This document shows, piece after piece, positions 51,940-62,356 of a DNA stretch of 64,000 bases (the stretch's first letter is position 1; each line of letters starts with the position of its first letter). Under the pieces are notes generated by a model. It ran no database searches. It was not told the DNA's origin and saw only the letters and a program-made list of their open reading frames with translations. Both the position numbers and the translations under genes were made by a program. This DNA is from Desulfotignum sp. Lineage in GTDB: Bacteria > Desulfobacterota > Desulfobacteria > Desulfobacterales > Desulfobacteraceae. The stretch spans positions 1 through 64,000 of the forward strand of contig JAABSO010000020.1 of the NCBI GenBank assembly GCA_011390335.1, given 5' to 3'.

Positions 51940-52572
51940 ATGACTGATTTTAATGCCATGACAGAAGCACTTGTTGCCTGCGATGAAGCCAAACTCACAA
52001 GCCTTGTCAATGATGCCCTGGCCCAGAATGCATCTCCCAACGACATCCTCAACAAAGGATTGATCGCCGGCATGGACATTGTGGGGGAAAAAATGGAAAA
52101 CGGTGACATGTTCATCCCTGAAGTGCTGATGGCCGCCCATGCCATGGCAAGTTGTGTGACCATTCTCAAGCCCCTGCTCGCAGAAGGGGAAGGAAAAGCT
52201 GCCGCATCCGTACTCATCGGCACGGTTAAAGGGGATCTCCATGACATCGGCAAAAATTTGGTGGCCATGATGCTGGAAAGTGCCGGCATGGAGGTACACA
52301 ATATCGGTGTTGATATTCCGCCTGAAGATTTTGTGGCCAAGGCAAAAGAGACAAATGCCCAGATTGTATGCCTGTCAGCGCTTTTGACCACCACCATGCC
52401 CATGATGAAACAAACCGTAGATGCCATTGTGGAAGCAGGATTGCGTGACCAGGTGAAAATCCTTGTGGGCGGTGCCCCGGTGACCCAGTCCTTTGCCGAT
52501 GAGATCGGTGCGGACGGGTTTGCAGCAGATGCAGGCTCGGCTGCAAAACTGGCCAAAAGCCTTGTAGCATAA
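51940..52572 (+). CDS. mtgC: Corrinoid (methyl-carrier) protein
   Basis: 210 residues. N-terminal helical cap (~1-85), then the B12-binding domain with the DxHxxG motif in GTVKGDLHDIGKNLVAMM, NIGVDIPPEDFV, and LVGGAPVT near the end. Carries the methyl group as methyl-Co(III) between MtgB and MtgA. AAGGAG is upstream; 12 bp after mtgB. Confidence 0.93.
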   Translation: MTDFNAMTEALVACDEAKLTSLVNDALAQNASPNDILNKGLIAGMDIVGEKMENGDMFIPEVLMAAHAMASCVTILKPLLAEGEGKAAASVLIGTVKGDLHDIGKNLVAMMLESAGMEVHNIGVDIPPEDFVAKAKETNAQIVCLSALLTTTMPMMKQTVDAIVEAGLRDQVKILVGGAPVTQSFADEIGADGFAADAGSAAKLAKSLVA

Positions 52573-52595
52573 GGGATACAGATAAGGAGAAACCC

Positions 52596-53396
52596 ATGTT
52601 TGAAGTAATCGGAGAACGTATCAACACCTCCAGAAAACTGGTCCAGGCTGCTGTGGCAGACAGGAATGCCGACTATATCATTGACGATGTCAAAAAACAG
52701 CAGGAAGCAGGGGCCGCTTTTATCGATGTGAATGCCGGGGCCCGCATCGGCCATGAAGAAGCAGACATGAAATGGCTGCTGGAAACCATCCAGCCCATTG
52801 CCACCGTGCCCCTGTCTCTGGACAGCCCGGATCCTGCCATCCTGGAAATGGCCTTTGCCATGGTGGAAAAGACCCCCATGATCAACTCCATCAGCCTGGA
52901 AAAAGAACGGTTCGACAACATGATTCCGTTTTTGAAAGACAAGGACTGCAAGGTGATTGCCCTGTGCATGGATGACGGCGGCATGCCCACTGCATCTGAT
53001 GACATTGTGGGCAGGGCCGATTCCCTGGTGGCGGAACTCAACAAGATCGGCATACCCACTAACAATATCTATGTGGACCCCCTGGTGCAGCCCATTTCCA
53101 CCGACTCCACCAAAGGGGTGATGGTCCTGGATGCGGTGCGGGCCATCAAAACCAAATACCCGGAGGTGCACATCACCGGCGGACTGTCCAATATTTCCTA
53201 CGGCCTGCCCCAGCGCCACATCATCAACCGGACCTTTGTCACCCTGATGATGCTGGCAGGCATGGATTCCGCCATCATTGATCCTTTGGACAAAAAAATC
53301 ATGGCTGCCATCAAAACCGCAGACATGCTTTTGGGCCATGACAACTACTGCATGAATTACCTTAAAGGGGTCAGAGCCGGGGTTATTGAAAGCTAG
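52596..53396 (+). CDS. mtgA: Methyl-corrinoid:tetrahydrofolate methyltransferase
   Basis: 266 residues of the pterin-binding TIM barrel (MtgA/AcsE/MtrH-like): VIGERINTSRKL, AAFIDVNAGAR, PLSLDSPDPAILE, NNIYVDPLVQPISTDSTKG, ITGGLSNISYGLP. Makes methyl-THF from the corrinoid protein, feeding the MetF complex. AAGGAG precedes the ATG. Last gene of the operon before a strong terminator. Confidence 0.92.
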   Translation: MFEVIGERINTSRKLVQAAVADRNADYIIDDVKKQQEAGAAFIDVNAGARIGHEEADMKWLLETIQPIATVPLSLDSPDPAILEMAFAMVEKTPMINSISLEKERFDNMIPFLKDKDCKVIALCMDDGGMPTASDDIVGRADSLVAELNKIGIPTNNIYVDPLVQPISTDSTKGVMVLDAVRAIKTKYPEVHITGGLSNISYGLPQRHIINRTFVTLMMLAGMDSAIIDPLDKKIMAAIKTADMLLGHDNYCMNYLKGVRAGVIES

Positions 53397-53444
53397 CCCG
53401 ACCTGATCTGGATCAGGCATTCTTATCCGCCGGATCCTGCAAAC

Positions 53445-53500
53445 AAAACCCGTTGCCGCCATGAAAAAATCAATCAGGCGGCAACGGGTTTTTTGTTTTT
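53445..53500 (+). terminator. Intrinsic terminator of the mtg operon
   Basis: A 16-bp perfect stem (AAAACCCGTTGCCGCC at 53445-53460 with 53477-53492) with a 16-nt loop, followed by a T-rich run. Confidence 0.92.
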
Positions 53501-53554
53501 CCCGGGGAGTATCCCACCCTTGCCCGGCACGAGATTGCGTAATCTGACCTAATA

Positions 53555-55165
53555 TTACAGCAGCCCGGCATAAAAATCATTGCCCTTGTCATCCACAATG
53601 ATAAATGCGGGAAAATTTTCCACCGTGATCATATACACCGCTTCCATGCCCAGTTCCTCGTATTCCACCAGCTCCACCTGCTTGATGAAATCCTTTCCCA
53701 GCCGGGCCGCAGGGCCACCCGGAGATCCCAGATAAAACCCACCGTATTTTTTGCAGGCATCAGTGACCTGCTGACTTCTGTTACCCTTGGCCAGCATGAT
53801 CATGGAAGCCCCTTCGGCCTGGAACACCGGCACATAGGGGTCCATCCGTCCGGCGGTGGTGGGGCCGAAAGCACCTGATGCCTCGCCTTCCGGGGTTTTG
53901 GCAGGACCGGCATAGTAGATGATGTGGTTTTTTATGTAATCGGGCAGCTCTTCTTTCTTTTCATACCGTTCCATGAATTTGGCATGGGCGATATCCCGGG
54001 CCACAATGATCTTTCCGGTGAGCGACAGGCGGGTGGACACCGGATACTGGGTCAACTGGGCAAGAATATCGGGCATGGGCCTGTTCAGGTCCACAGCCAC
54101 CGCCGGTGTCATCTCCGGTTCCGATGGCGGCAGAAATCTTTGCGGATTTTCCTCCAGCTGTTCTAAAAAAATGCCGTCCCTGGTGATCTTGCCTTTGATC
54201 TGCCGGTCCGCGGAACAGGAAACCCCGATGCCGACGGGGCAGGATGCCCCGTGTCTGGGCATGCGGATCACCCGGACATCCAGGGCAAAATGCCGTCCGC
54301 CAAACTGGGCACCCAGTCCCAGTTTCCGGGATACGGCCAGCACTTTTTCTTCCAGGCCGGTATCCCGGAAGGCATGTCCTGTGTCGCTGCCGCATGTAGG
54401 CAGAGAATCCAGGTACCGGGCAGATGCCAGCTTCACGGCCTTCAGGTTGGTCTCCGCAGAGGTGCCGCCGATGACAAAGGCGATATGATAAGGCGGACAG
54501 GCCGCCGTGCCCAGGGCTTTCATCTTTTCGGTCATGAAATCCAGAAGCGTATCCTCGGAATTGAGCACCGCCTTGGTCATCTGGAACAGGGCGGTCTTAT
54601 TGGCAGATCCCCCGCCCTTGGCCATGAACAAAAAATTGAATTCCTCCCCCTGGACCGCGGCAATATCCACCTGGGCAGGCATATTGGTCTTGGTGTTGGC
54701 CTCTTTGTACATGGTCAGCGGCGCATTCTGGGAATAGCGCAGATAATTTTTGGTATAGGCCAGAAATGCGCCCCTGGACAACTCCTGCCCGTCATCAGAC
54801 CAGGTCCACACCTGCTGGCCTTTTTTGCCCATGACTATGGCGGTACCGGTATCCTGGCACATGGGGTATACTTTTTTGGCGGCAATTACTGCATTTTTGA
54901 GCAGCTCCAGGGCCACATACCTGTCATTGTCCGAGCTTTCAGGATCATGGATAACATCGCGCAACTGTTCCAGATGCCGGGTCCTGTAGAGATGGGCCAC
55001 ATCTTTGAACGCGGCTTCCGCCAGCTGGGTCAGTGCCCTGGGTTCCACCAGGAGTACCTCGCTGCCCTCAAATTCTCTGATGCGGACATGCTCTTTGGTC
55101 AAAAGGCGGTATTCCGTGGTATCCTCACCTAAGGGGAACAGGGTATCGTATTTGAATTCAGTCAT
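53555..55165 (-). CDS. fumA: Class I fumarate hydratase, [4Fe-4S] type
   Basis: 536 residues; alpha and beta parts fused, as in FumA/FumB. Cluster Cys: [15 protein letters not shown] and [10 protein letters not shown]-terminal part: [15 protein letters not shown] and [20 protein letters not shown]. Interconverts fumarate and malate. Last gene of the mcm-sucCD-frdCAB block, 32 bp after frdB. Confidence 0.94.
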   Translation of the reverse strand: MTEFKYDTLFPLGEDTTEYRLLTKEHVRIREFEGSEVLLVEPRALTQLAEAAFKDVAHLYRTRHLEQLRDVIHDPESSDNDRYVALELLKNAVIAAKKVYPMCQDTGTAIVMGKKGQQVWTWSDDGQELSRGAFLAYTKNYLRYSQNAPLTMYKEANTKTNMPAQVDIAAVQGEEFNFLFMAKGGGSANKTALFQMTKAVLNSEDTLLDFMTEKMKALGTAACPPYHIAFVIGGTSAETNLKAVKLASARYLDSLPTCGSDTGHAFRDTGLEEKVLAVSRKLGLGAQFGGRHFALDVRVIRMPRHGASCPVGIGVSCSADRQIKGKITRDGIFLEQLEENPQRFLPPSEPEMTPAVAVDLNRPMPDILAQLTQYPVSTRLSLTGKIIVARDIAHAKFMERYEKKEELPDYIKNHIIYYAGPAKTPEGEASGAFGPTTAGRMDPYVPVFQAEGASMIMLAKGNRSQQVTDACKKYGGFYLGSPGGPAARLGKDFIKQVELVEYEELGMEAVYMITVENFPAFIIVDDKGNDFYAGLL

Positions 55166-55197
55166 GATTTACCTTATTGATAATCACCATTATATAT

Positions 55198-55932
55198 TTA
55201 TCTGATCAGCGCCATTTTGCGTCTCAGATACGCGATCTGGGTCTGGTGGGGCAGATCCTTGGGGCAGTAATCTTCACACCCCAGCAGGGTCATGCACCCG
55301 AACACGCCGTCATCATTGCCCATGATTTCATAAAATTCATCATCAGTGCGCTTGTCCCGGGGATCCAGGGCAAAGCGGGCCAGGCGCATGAATCCCACGG
55401 CAGACAAAAAATCGGGCCGCATCCGCTTGGTGGCACAGGCGGACACACAGGCCCCGCACTCCACGCACCGCTCCAGCTCATAGATTTCATCTGCCACATC
55501 CGGGTCCATGCGCTCTTCAAGTTTGTCATAATTGACATCATCTGCATGCTGGTCATGGATCCAGGATTCCACCCGCTCGCTCATGGCCCGCATGAATTTG
55601 CCGGTGTTCACGGACAAATCCCCGATGAGTTCAAATCCGGGCAGGGGCAAAAGTTTGATCTCCCCGTCGGCAAAATTGGCGGTCAGGGTTCTGCAGGCCA
55701 GATCCGGCTGCCCGTTGATCACCATGGCACAGGAACCGCAAATACCGGCCCTGCACACAAAGTCAAACTGCAAAGAGGGGTCCTGGGTTTCCCGGATTTC
55801 ATTCAATGCAATAAAAATGGTCATGCCCGGGGCTTCTGTGACCTCATAGGTCACCATCCGGGGTTTATCCCCCTTTTTCAAGGGGTTATACCGAAATATC
55901 TGAAATTTCAACACGCGTGCCTGATCACTCAT
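55198..55932 (-). CDS. frdB: Succinate dehydrogenase/fumarate reductase iron-sulfur subunit
   Basis: 244 residues. [2Fe-2S] motif CRAGICGSCAMVINGQPDLAC; then CVECGACVSACATKRM and CEDYCPKDLP for the [4Fe-4S] and [3Fe-4S] clusters. Its start overlaps the frdA stop by one base (TAATG). Length close to Wolinella FrdB. Confidence 0.94.
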   Translation of the reverse strand: MSDQARVLKFQIFRYNPLKKGDKPRMVTYEVTEAPGMTIFIALNEIRETQDPSLQFDFVCRAGICGSCAMVINGQPDLACRTLTANFADGEIKLLPLPGFELIGDLSVNTGKFMRAMSERVESWIHDQHADDVNYDKLEERMDPDVADEIYELERCVECGACVSACATKRMRPDFLSAVGFMRLARFALDPRDKRTDDEFYEIMGNDDGVFGCMTLLGCEDYCPKDLPHQTQIAYLRRKMALIR

Positions 55933-57902
55933 TATTTATACCCCCTGCCGATACGCTCGTTTTTGCCTTTGAATTTTTCCGGAATAGGTGTGGGATTCAG
56001 CAACTGCTGCAATTCAAACCGGCCTGCCGCAGAATTGGCTTTTGTAATCTCCTCAATTTCTGCCATGCGCTTTTCCGAATCAGGATGAAGAATGATGTTG
56101 TCCACCCCGTATCCCCTGGAACCGGGGGGCATTTCCATTTTCATGACATCCAGATCCTCATAGGTGATATCCGGCAGGTCAGTGCTGTCATCCGGCCAGG
56201 CAGCAAGGGTGCGTCTCAGCCAGTCTCTGTCATTTCTTTCCGGAAAATCTTCTCTGGCATGGGCGCCCCGGCTTTCGGTCCTGAGCATGGCCCCGTAGGC
56301 CACACACTGGGCCAGTTTGATCATCTTGGGCACACGGATCGCTTCCACCAGTTCCGGGTTGGAAGAGGAGATCCGGTTGCGCAGGGCAATATGCCGAGCC
56401 CGCTGGTTCAACACGGTCAGTTCCTCCACAGCCTTTTCCAGGTCTGGCCCGTTTCTGAATATGCCCACCTTGTCCATCATGATCTGCTGCATTTCAGCCT
56501 TGAGTGCAAAGGGGTTTTCCCCGAAATCCCGCACCAGAAGGTCCGTGATCTTTTTTTCTTCTTTTTTGAGGAAATGTGCGATGGTGGCGGTGGATACGTT
56601 CAACGGGTTGGCACCGCAGTAATCTGCCACAAATTCCCCCACGATCATGCCGGCTACTACGGTTTCGGCCACGGAATTTCCTCCCAGACGGTTGAACCCG
56701 TGCATGTCCCAGCAGGCAGCCTCCCCAGCGGAGAACAACCCTTTGAGGGTGGGACTCTCACCGGTGGCATTGGTTCTCACCCCGCCCATGGAATAATGCT
56801 GGGTGGGCCGCACCGGAATATATTCTTTTACCGGGTCGATACCAAGGAAGTATTCACAGATCTCTTTAACCTCCCGCAGGTTCTTTTCAATATGTTTTCT
56901 ACCCAAAAGCGTGATATCCAGCCACAGGTGGTCTCCATAGGGAGAGGGCACACCCTTGCCTTTTCTCATGTGTTCGGTCATGCGCCGGGACACCACATCC
57001 CTGGAGGCCAGTTCCTTTTTCTCAGGCTCATAATCAGGCATGAACCGGTACCCGTCCTTGTCCAGCAGCAGGCCCCCGTCTCCCCGGCACCCTTCTGTGG
57101 TCAGAATGCCCACGGGCACGATGGCGGTGGGGTGAAACTGCACCGCTTCCATGTTTCCCAGTGTGGCCACGCCGGTTTCCAGGGCGATGGCCGTGCCGAT
57201 ACCTTCTGAAATCACGGCATTGGTGGTCACCGAATAGAGCCGGCCGTAGCCGCCGGTGGCAATGGTGGTGGCTTTGGCCACATAGGCGGCAAGTTCTCCT
57301 GTAATCAGGTCCCTGACAATAGCGCCGTAGCAGACCCCGTCCTCATGGATCAATGCCAAAGCTTCTTTTCTTTCATGCACCGGGATCCCCAGCTGGATCG
57401 CCTTGTTGTCCATGGCATAGAGCATGGTATGGCCGGTACCGTCGGAAGTAAAACAGGTGCGCCATTTTTTGGTGCCCCCGAAATCTCTGGCCGTGATCAG
57501 GCCGTGGGCCTCATGTTTTTCCGTGATGGTAACCTTTTCACCATTGATGATCACCTCCCGGTCCCCGCCCCTGACCCGGGACCAGGGAACCCCCCAGGCT
57601 GCCAGCTGGCGGATCGCCTTGGGTGCGGTGTTCACAAACATGCGTGCCACATCCTGGTCGCATCCCCAGTCACTGCCTTTTACCGTATCACCAAAATGCA
57701 CATCTTCATCATCGCCGTCCCCTTTGATGCAGGCACCCAGGCTGGCCTGCATACCGCCCTGGGCTGCTGCGGAATGTGATCTCTTGGCAGGGATGAGCGA
57801 GAGAACGATGGTGTCATACCCCCGCTGCATGGAGGCAATGGCAACTCTGAGTCCTGCCAGGCCACCGCCGATGACAAGTGAATCCGTATATATGACTTTC
57901 AT
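55932..57902 (-). CDS. frdA: Succinate dehydrogenase/fumarate reductase flavoprotein subunit
   Basis: 656 residues, the same length as the Wolinella succinogenes FrdA. FAD motif [17 protein letters not shown]; the flavin-linking His in [16 protein letters not shown]; active site around [26 protein letters not shown]. Second gene of frdCAB. In a sulfate reducer it probably oxidises succinate in the propionate/TCA route but can be reversible. Confidence 0.94.
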   Translation of the reverse strand: MKVIYTDSLVIGGGLAGLRVAIASMQRGYDTIVLSLIPAKRSHSAAAQGGMQASLGACIKGDGDDEDVHFGDTVKGSDWGCDQDVARMFVNTAPKAIRQLAAWGVPWSRVRGGDREVIINGEKVTITEKHEAHGLITARDFGGTKKWRTCFTSDGTGHTMLYAMDNKAIQLGIPVHERKEALALIHEDGVCYGAIVRDLITGELAAYVAKATTIATGGYGRLYSVTTNAVISEGIGTAIALETGVATLGNMEAVQFHPTAIVPVGILTTEGCRGDGGLLLDKDGYRFMPDYEPEKKELASRDVVSRRMTEHMRKGKGVPSPYGDHLWLDITLLGRKHIEKNLREVKEICEYFLGIDPVKEYIPVRPTQHYSMGGVRTNATGESPTLKGLFSAGEAACWDMHGFNRLGGNSVAETVVAGMIVGEFVADYCGANPLNVSTATIAHFLKKEEKKITDLLVRDFGENPFALKAEMQQIMMDKVGIFRNGPDLEKAVEELTVLNQRARHIALRNRISSSNPELVEAIRVPKMIKLAQCVAYGAMLRTESRGAHAREDFPERNDRDWLRRTLAAWPDDSTDLPDITYEDLDVMKMEMPPGSRGYGVDNIILHPDSEKRMAEIEEITKANSAAGRFELQQLLNPTPIPEKFKGKNERIGRGYK

Positions 57903-57917
57903 TGAAATATCCTTATC

Positions 57918-59033
57918 TTATTGAGTTTCTACCGCAGAATGGGTGGGTTCATGGGCATCAGATCCCTGATCATTGGTATCTGCTTCTGTGTGGCTGTCTG
58001 CTGCTGCAGGCGCTGCCGCATCTGATGTCCCTGCATCCTGGACAGCTTCAGTATCATGTTCCGGAGCTGCACCCGCTGCCGGTGCTGTTTCATCCACCGG
58101 TTCTGCCTCATCTGCCGGCGAGGGTGCATCAGCCGGTGCATCATCATGTGCCGGCGCCTGGTCGGCGGGCGGTGCTGCTGTCGCCTGCATGTCTGTCTCA
58201 TGGGATGCGGCACCGGTTTCATTCGCTGTCTTTTCCATCTCATCCACAGCAGATGCTGCAGGTGCCCCTGCCGTGGCAGCATGGGATTGCTGGTAGGCAG
58301 TTCCCTGGTACCGTTCACCAGCATTATGCCGGTGGTTCCACCCGATGACAATGAACATGAAAAGGGCCAGGAATCCTATGCCGAAAAAGAAGATCATCAG
58401 ACGGTTTTTCAGGGTTTTGAGTTTTTTGCGGGATTTTCTGGCATCTTTGCCACCGAACCACCCCCATTTCATGCACAGGCGGTAGAGCCCGATGCCGGCG
58501 TGCAGTTCCACACAGATGAGCAGCACAAGATATAAAAACCAGTAATTGCCGGATACCACCCGGTCGGCGGACAGAAACGGATCAATGCTCCCCGGGTTCA
58601 CCAGCATGGTATACAGGTGAACCGATCCGGCAAAAAACATGATAAATCCGGTCACCACCTGGATATACCACAGGTTGGTATCGGGATGCTTCATCATCTG
58701 CATCTGGTCTCTGATAATTCGGTGCTGGCGCCAGGAAATGGGAAATTTGCGCATCCCTAAAAGGGCGTGGATGATAAACAGGGTAAACACACCTGATACC
58801 GCAAAGAACACGGCGATGGGATACCCGTGTCCGTTATCGGACAAAAATGCCAGCTCCATGGTCTTGGCCACAAAGTCAAAGGCATCCTTGCCCAGAATGA
58901 TGCTGCCCACCAGCAGCATGTGCACCCACATGAACAGCCCCAGTATCAGGCCTGTGCCGCTCTGGGCCAGATCCAGTCTGGCCGGCAGCCGGCTGCTCTT
59001 TGCCGTGTTTTCTTCAATAATATAACTTTCCAA
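57918..59033 (-). CDS. frdC: Di-haem cytochrome b subunit of succinate:quinone oxidoreductase, with long acidic tail
   Basis: 371 residues. The first ~250 form the five-helix B-type subunit with haem His in FMWVHMLLVG, LFIIHALLGM, AGSVHLYTML and CVELHAGIGLYRL. Residues ~260-371 are a low-complexity Ala/Pro/Asp/Glu/Thr-rich extension absent from usual FrdC (~255 residues). The tail follows a last helix and a basic stretch. Its role is unknown. The reading frame is uninterrupted and it ends normally just before frdA. Confidence 0.92.
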   Translation of the reverse strand: MESYIIEENTAKSSRLPARLDLAQSGTGLILGLFMWVHMLLVGSIILGKDAFDFVAKTMELAFLSDNGHGYPIAVFFAVSGVFTLFIIHALLGMRKFPISWRQHRIIRDQMQMMKHPDTNLWYIQVVTGFIMFFAGSVHLYTMLVNPGSIDPFLSADRVVSGNYWFLYLVLLICVELHAGIGLYRLCMKWGWFGGKDARKSRKKLKTLKNRLMIFFFGIGFLALFMFIVIGWNHRHNAGERYQGTAYQQSHAATAGAPAASAVDEMEKTANETGAASHETDMQATAAPPADQAPAHDDAPADAPSPADEAEPVDETAPAAGAAPEHDTEAVQDAGTSDAAAPAAADSHTEADTNDQGSDAHEPTHSAVETQ

Positions 59034-59054
59034 AGTAACCTCCTTTAAGGTCAG

Positions 59055-59927
59055 CTAAAAAACATCTTTACATATCCGGCCAATCAGCCCCAAGTTGTCA
59101 CACACATGGATGCCGTTTTCCTCAAACGCTTTGATCTTGGCCTCTCCGGTGCCGCTGGAACCGGATATGATGGCACCTGCATGGCCCATCCGCCGGCCCG
59201 GCGGGGCGGTCAATCCGGCAATAAACCCCACCACCGGCTTGGTGACATGGGCCTTGATGTAGGCGGCTGCCTCTTCTTCCGCACTGCCGCCGATCTCTCC
59301 CACCATGACAATGCCATGGGTGTCGGGATCTGCCTCAAATGCGGACAACACATCAATAAAACTGGTACCGTTCACCGGATCACCGCCGATGCCGATGCAG
59401 GTGGACTGGCCCATGCCCAGCTTGGTGAGCTGGTCCACCACTTCATAGGTCAAGGTACCGGAGCGGGATATGACACCGACGTTGCCTTTTGCGTGGATCA
59501 TGCCGGGCATGATCCCGATCTTGCATTCTTCCGGCGTGATGATGCCCGGGCAGTTGGGGCCGATGAGCCGGCAGTCTTTTCGGCTTAAAAAATTTTTCAC
59601 CTTCACCATGTCCAGGATGGGAATCCCTTCGGTGATGGCAACGATAAGGGAGATCCCGGCATCAGCCGCCTCCATGATGGCATCGGCCCCGAAGGGTGGG
59701 GGCACAAAAATCAAAGAGGCTGTGGCACCGGTCTGCTCCGCTGCCCGGGCCACGGTATTGAATACCGGGATATCATCCAGTTTCTGCCCCCCTTTGCCCG
59801 GGGTAACCCCTGCCACAATACGGGTGCCGTAAGACACACACTGTCTGGTGTGGAAACTGCCTTCATTGCCGGTAATTCCCTGGACCAGCACCTTTGTGTC
59901 CTTGTTTACAAATATACTCACAACCAC
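59055..59927 (-). CDS. sucD: Succinyl-CoA synthetase alpha subunit
   Basis: 290 residues: [15 protein letters not shown] (CoA site), [31 protein letters not shown], and the phospho-His region [20 protein letters not shown], then [15 protein letters not shown]. Makes ATP/GTP from succinyl-CoA or the reverse. Directly after sucC (8 bp). Confidence 0.95.
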   Translation of the reverse strand: MVVSIFVNKDTKVLVQGITGNEGSFHTRQCVSYGTRIVAGVTPGKGGQKLDDIPVFNTVARAAEQTGATASLIFVPPPFGADAIMEAADAGISLIVAITEGIPILDMVKVKNFLSRKDCRLIGPNCPGIITPEECKIGIMPGMIHAKGNVGVISRSGTLTYEVVDQLTKLGMGQSTCIGIGGDPVNGTSFIDVLSAFEADPDTHGIVMVGEIGGSAEEEAAAYIKAHVTKPVVGFIAGLTAPPGRRMGHAGAIISGSSGTGEAKIKAFEENGIHVCDNLGLIGRICKDVF

Positions 59928-59935
59928 ATTCTCCT

Positions 59936-61102
59936 TTAATTCACAGCTGCTGCGATTTTTTGGGCCGCATCAGACAGATCCGATGCACTGGTCAGGTTCA
60001 GTTTGCTCTCCGCCAGTATGCGCCGACCCTCTTCCACGTTGGTGCCTTCCATGCGCACCACAACCGGCACGGTAACCCCGGTTTTTTTTGCTGATTCCAC
60101 CACCCCTTTTGCAAAGACATCACACCGCAGGATCCCGCCAAAAATATTGATGAGCACCGCCTTGACCTTTTTGTCGGCCAAAATGATGCGAAAGGCGTTT
60201 TCCACCTGTTCAGATGAGGCCCCGCCCCCCACATCCATGAAATTGGCAGGGGTAGCGCCGGCTTTCTTGATGATATCCATGGTGGCCATGGCCAGGCCGG
60301 CACCGTTGACAATATTGCCCACATTGCCGTCCAGATTGATATAATTGAGATTATACTTGGAGGCCTCCACCTCCATGGGATCTTCCTCATCCAGGTCCCG
60401 CAGTGCCAGCAGGTCCTTGTGCCGGAAAAGGGCATTGGAGTCAAAATCCACCTTGGCATCCAGTGCCATGACCTGGTGGTCGGATGTCAGGATCAAAGGA
60501 TTGATCTCGACCAGGGAGCAGTCATTGGCAACAAAAAATTTATAGAGATTGGCCAGGAGGCTGGAAAAAGCTTTCATGGCGGCAGGGGGCAGTTCCAGGC
60601 CGAATCCGGCCCTTCGCAGCTGGTATCCCTGAATCCCCATGAGGGGATCCACATGGATCTTTATGATCCGTTCCGGTGTTTTTGCAGCCACCTCCTCGAT
60701 ATCCATACCCCCGTCCTGGCTGGCCATGATCACCACCGTTGCCGTGGCCCGGTCCATCAGAAGGCTTAAGTACAACTCTTTTTCGATCTGCTGACCTGCC
60801 TCGATGAACAGTTTTTTCACCAGCCGGCCGGTTGGTCCTGTCTGGTGGGTGACCAGGGTCATGCCCAGCATCTGGCCGGCCAGGTCCTGCACCTCTTCCA
60901 GGGAATGGGCCAGTTTCACCCCACCGCCTTTTCCCCGGCCTCCGGCATGGATCTGGGCCTTGACCACCACGGGAAACCCGCCCATGGCTTTGGCCGTATC
61001 CACAGCTTCTTCCACCGAAAACGCAGGCCTTCCTTCAGGAACCGGCACCTGGTATTGCCGAAACAATTGTTTTGCCTGATATTCATGTATCTTCATTGAC
61101 AT
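59936..61102 (-). CDS. sucC: Succinyl-CoA synthetase beta subunit
   Basis: 388 residues: ATP-grasp start [49 protein letters not shown], and [20 protein letters not shown], then [20 protein letters not shown]. Standard length. First of the sucCD pair; a 276-bp repeat-rich gap separates it from meaB. Confidence 0.95.
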   Translation of the reverse strand: MSMKIHEYQAKQLFRQYQVPVPEGRPAFSVEEAVDTAKAMGGFPVVVKAQIHAGGRGKGGGVKLAHSLEEVQDLAGQMLGMTLVTHQTGPTGRLVKKLFIEAGQQIEKELYLSLLMDRATATVVIMASQDGGMDIEEVAAKTPERIIKIHVDPLMGIQGYQLRRAGFGLELPPAAMKAFSSLLANLYKFFVANDCSLVEINPLILTSDHQVMALDAKVDFDSNALFRHKDLLALRDLDEEDPMEVEASKYNLNYINLDGNVGNIVNGAGLAMATMDIIKKAGATPANFMDVGGGASSEQVENAFRIILADKKVKAVLINIFGGILRCDVFAKGVVESAKKTGVTVPVVVRMEGTNVEEGRRILAESKLNLTSASDLSDAAQKIAAAVN

Positions 61103-61378
61103 TTCCTTTTATTTGAAAGCTTTAGCTGTTAGCTGTTAGTTATAAGTACGCAATTATTCGCTTCCAGTAAACAAAATTTTCCCTGCTGTTATCATGGGCT
61201 AACGCTTTCATACTTTGTTGTGCCCGCAAAGGCATAAGTGTTTATATGAAAGCCGTCAGTAAGTAATTACCAACTTCCAGCAAACAATTACACATTTTTT
61301 CCAGCTGCTTACTACCAGCTAACAGCTAATTGCTAACAGCTAAAAGCTATCATAATGCCCGTCAGGGCATGGCCATTA
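61103..61378. repeat. Repeat-rich spacer between meaB and sucC, two family B copies
   Basis: Copy 4 (about 61191-61256) has GCTAACGCTTTCATACTTTG, then TTGTGCCCGCAAAGGCAT. Copy 5 (61313-61381) has GCTAACAGCTAATTGC, GCTAACAGCTAAAAGCT, the TGCCCGTCAGGGCA hairpin and GGCCATTATTA, whose end is the meaB stop codon. Between them, CTTCCAGCAAACAATTAC resembles the sequence at about 33069 (CTTCCAGTAAACAATTAC). No gene. Confidence 0.7.
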
Positions 61379-62353
61379 TTATAAATACGACAGCAGTGTC
61401 CTGGCTGCAGCGGACGGGGATATTTTCCCCTGTGCCACCTGATGGGACACTGCTGGAATCTGTGCGTTTATGTTCTGGTTGTTTTTAAACATCTGTTTCA
61501 ACCCTTCATCCACCAGGGTCCACATCCATTCCAGGGCCTGGTTTTTCCGGCGCTGGTCAAAATCACCCGATGCTTTGCAGATTTTTCTGTGTGCCAGCAC
61601 CTTTTCCCATACCGGCACCGTGCCTTTTTCCACAACAGAAGAACAGGTCATCACCGGTGTCTGCCAGGCAGCGGTTGCCGGCAGGATCAGGTGCATGGCA
61701 TTTTCCAGGTCTTTTTTGGCCTGAGCCACCCGGTCCTGGTTGTCACCGTCCGCCTTGTTGATGGCAATGCCGTCCGCCAGTTCCAGCACCCCTTTTTTAA
61801 TGCCCTGGAGTTCGTCCCCGGCCCCGGCAATCATGAGTACCAGAAAAAAGTCCACCATGGCGGCCACAGCAGTTTCAGACTGCCCCACCCCCACGGTTTC
61901 CACCAGGATGACATCAAATCCGGCCGCCTCGCACACCAGCATCATTTCCCTGGTTCTGGCAGCCACCCCCCCTAAGGTCTCTCCTGCAGGGGAAGGCCGT
62001 ATGAAGGCATTGGCATGGGCGGACAGTTTTTCCATGCGGGTCTTGTCCCCGAGAATGGACCCCCCACTGCGTTTGCTGGAGGGATCCACTGCCAGCACCG
62101 CCACCTGGTGTCCGGCATCCGCCAGATACACCCCAAGATTTTCAATAAAGGTGCTTTTGCCCACCCCGGGTACCCCGGTGACCCCTAACCGGATGCTGTT
62201 ACCGGTCAGCGGCAGAAGCTTTTCCATGATCTTTGCCGCCATCTCCTGGTGTTCCGGGACCCGGCTTTCCAAAAGGGTCATGGCTTTGGCTGTCATCCTC
62301 CGGTTTCTGTCTATAACTCCCTGGATCAATGCTTCCAGGTCCACATCCTGCAT
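61379..62353 (-). CDS. meaB: MeaB/ArgK-family G3E GTPase, methylmalonyl-CoA mutase chaperone
   Basis: 324 residues. Walker A TGVPGVGKSTF; AVDPSSKRSGGSILGDKTRM; VETVGVGQSE; NKADGDN for guanine. MeaB loads and protects the B12 of methylmalonyl-CoA mutase. It starts 3 bp after the mutase stop codon. Confidence 0.95.
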   Translation of the reverse strand: MQDVDLEALIQGVIDRNRRMTAKAMTLLESRVPEHQEMAAKIMEKLLPLTGNSIRLGVTGVPGVGKSTFIENLGVYLADAGHQVAVLAVDPSSKRSGGSILGDKTRMEKLSAHANAFIRPSPAGETLGGVAARTREMMLVCEAAGFDVILVETVGVGQSETAVAAMVDFFLVLMIAGAGDELQGIKKGVLELADGIAINKADGDNQDRVAQAKKDLENAMHLILPATAAWQTPVMTCSSVVEKGTVPVWEKVLAHRKICKASGDFDQRRKNQALEWMWTLVDEGLKQMFKNNQNINAQIPAVSHQVAQGKISPSAAARTLLSYL

Positions 62354-62356
62354 GGG

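Noticed and set aside
50467-52299. 610-residue open frame on the minus strand
   Set aside because: Antisense to mtgB and mtgC, which have clear family motifs, ribosome sites and operon spacing.
61103-61378. CRISPR array
   Set aside because: The short AGCTAAC-type runs are irregular and lack uniform spacers; they belong to dispersed repeats.
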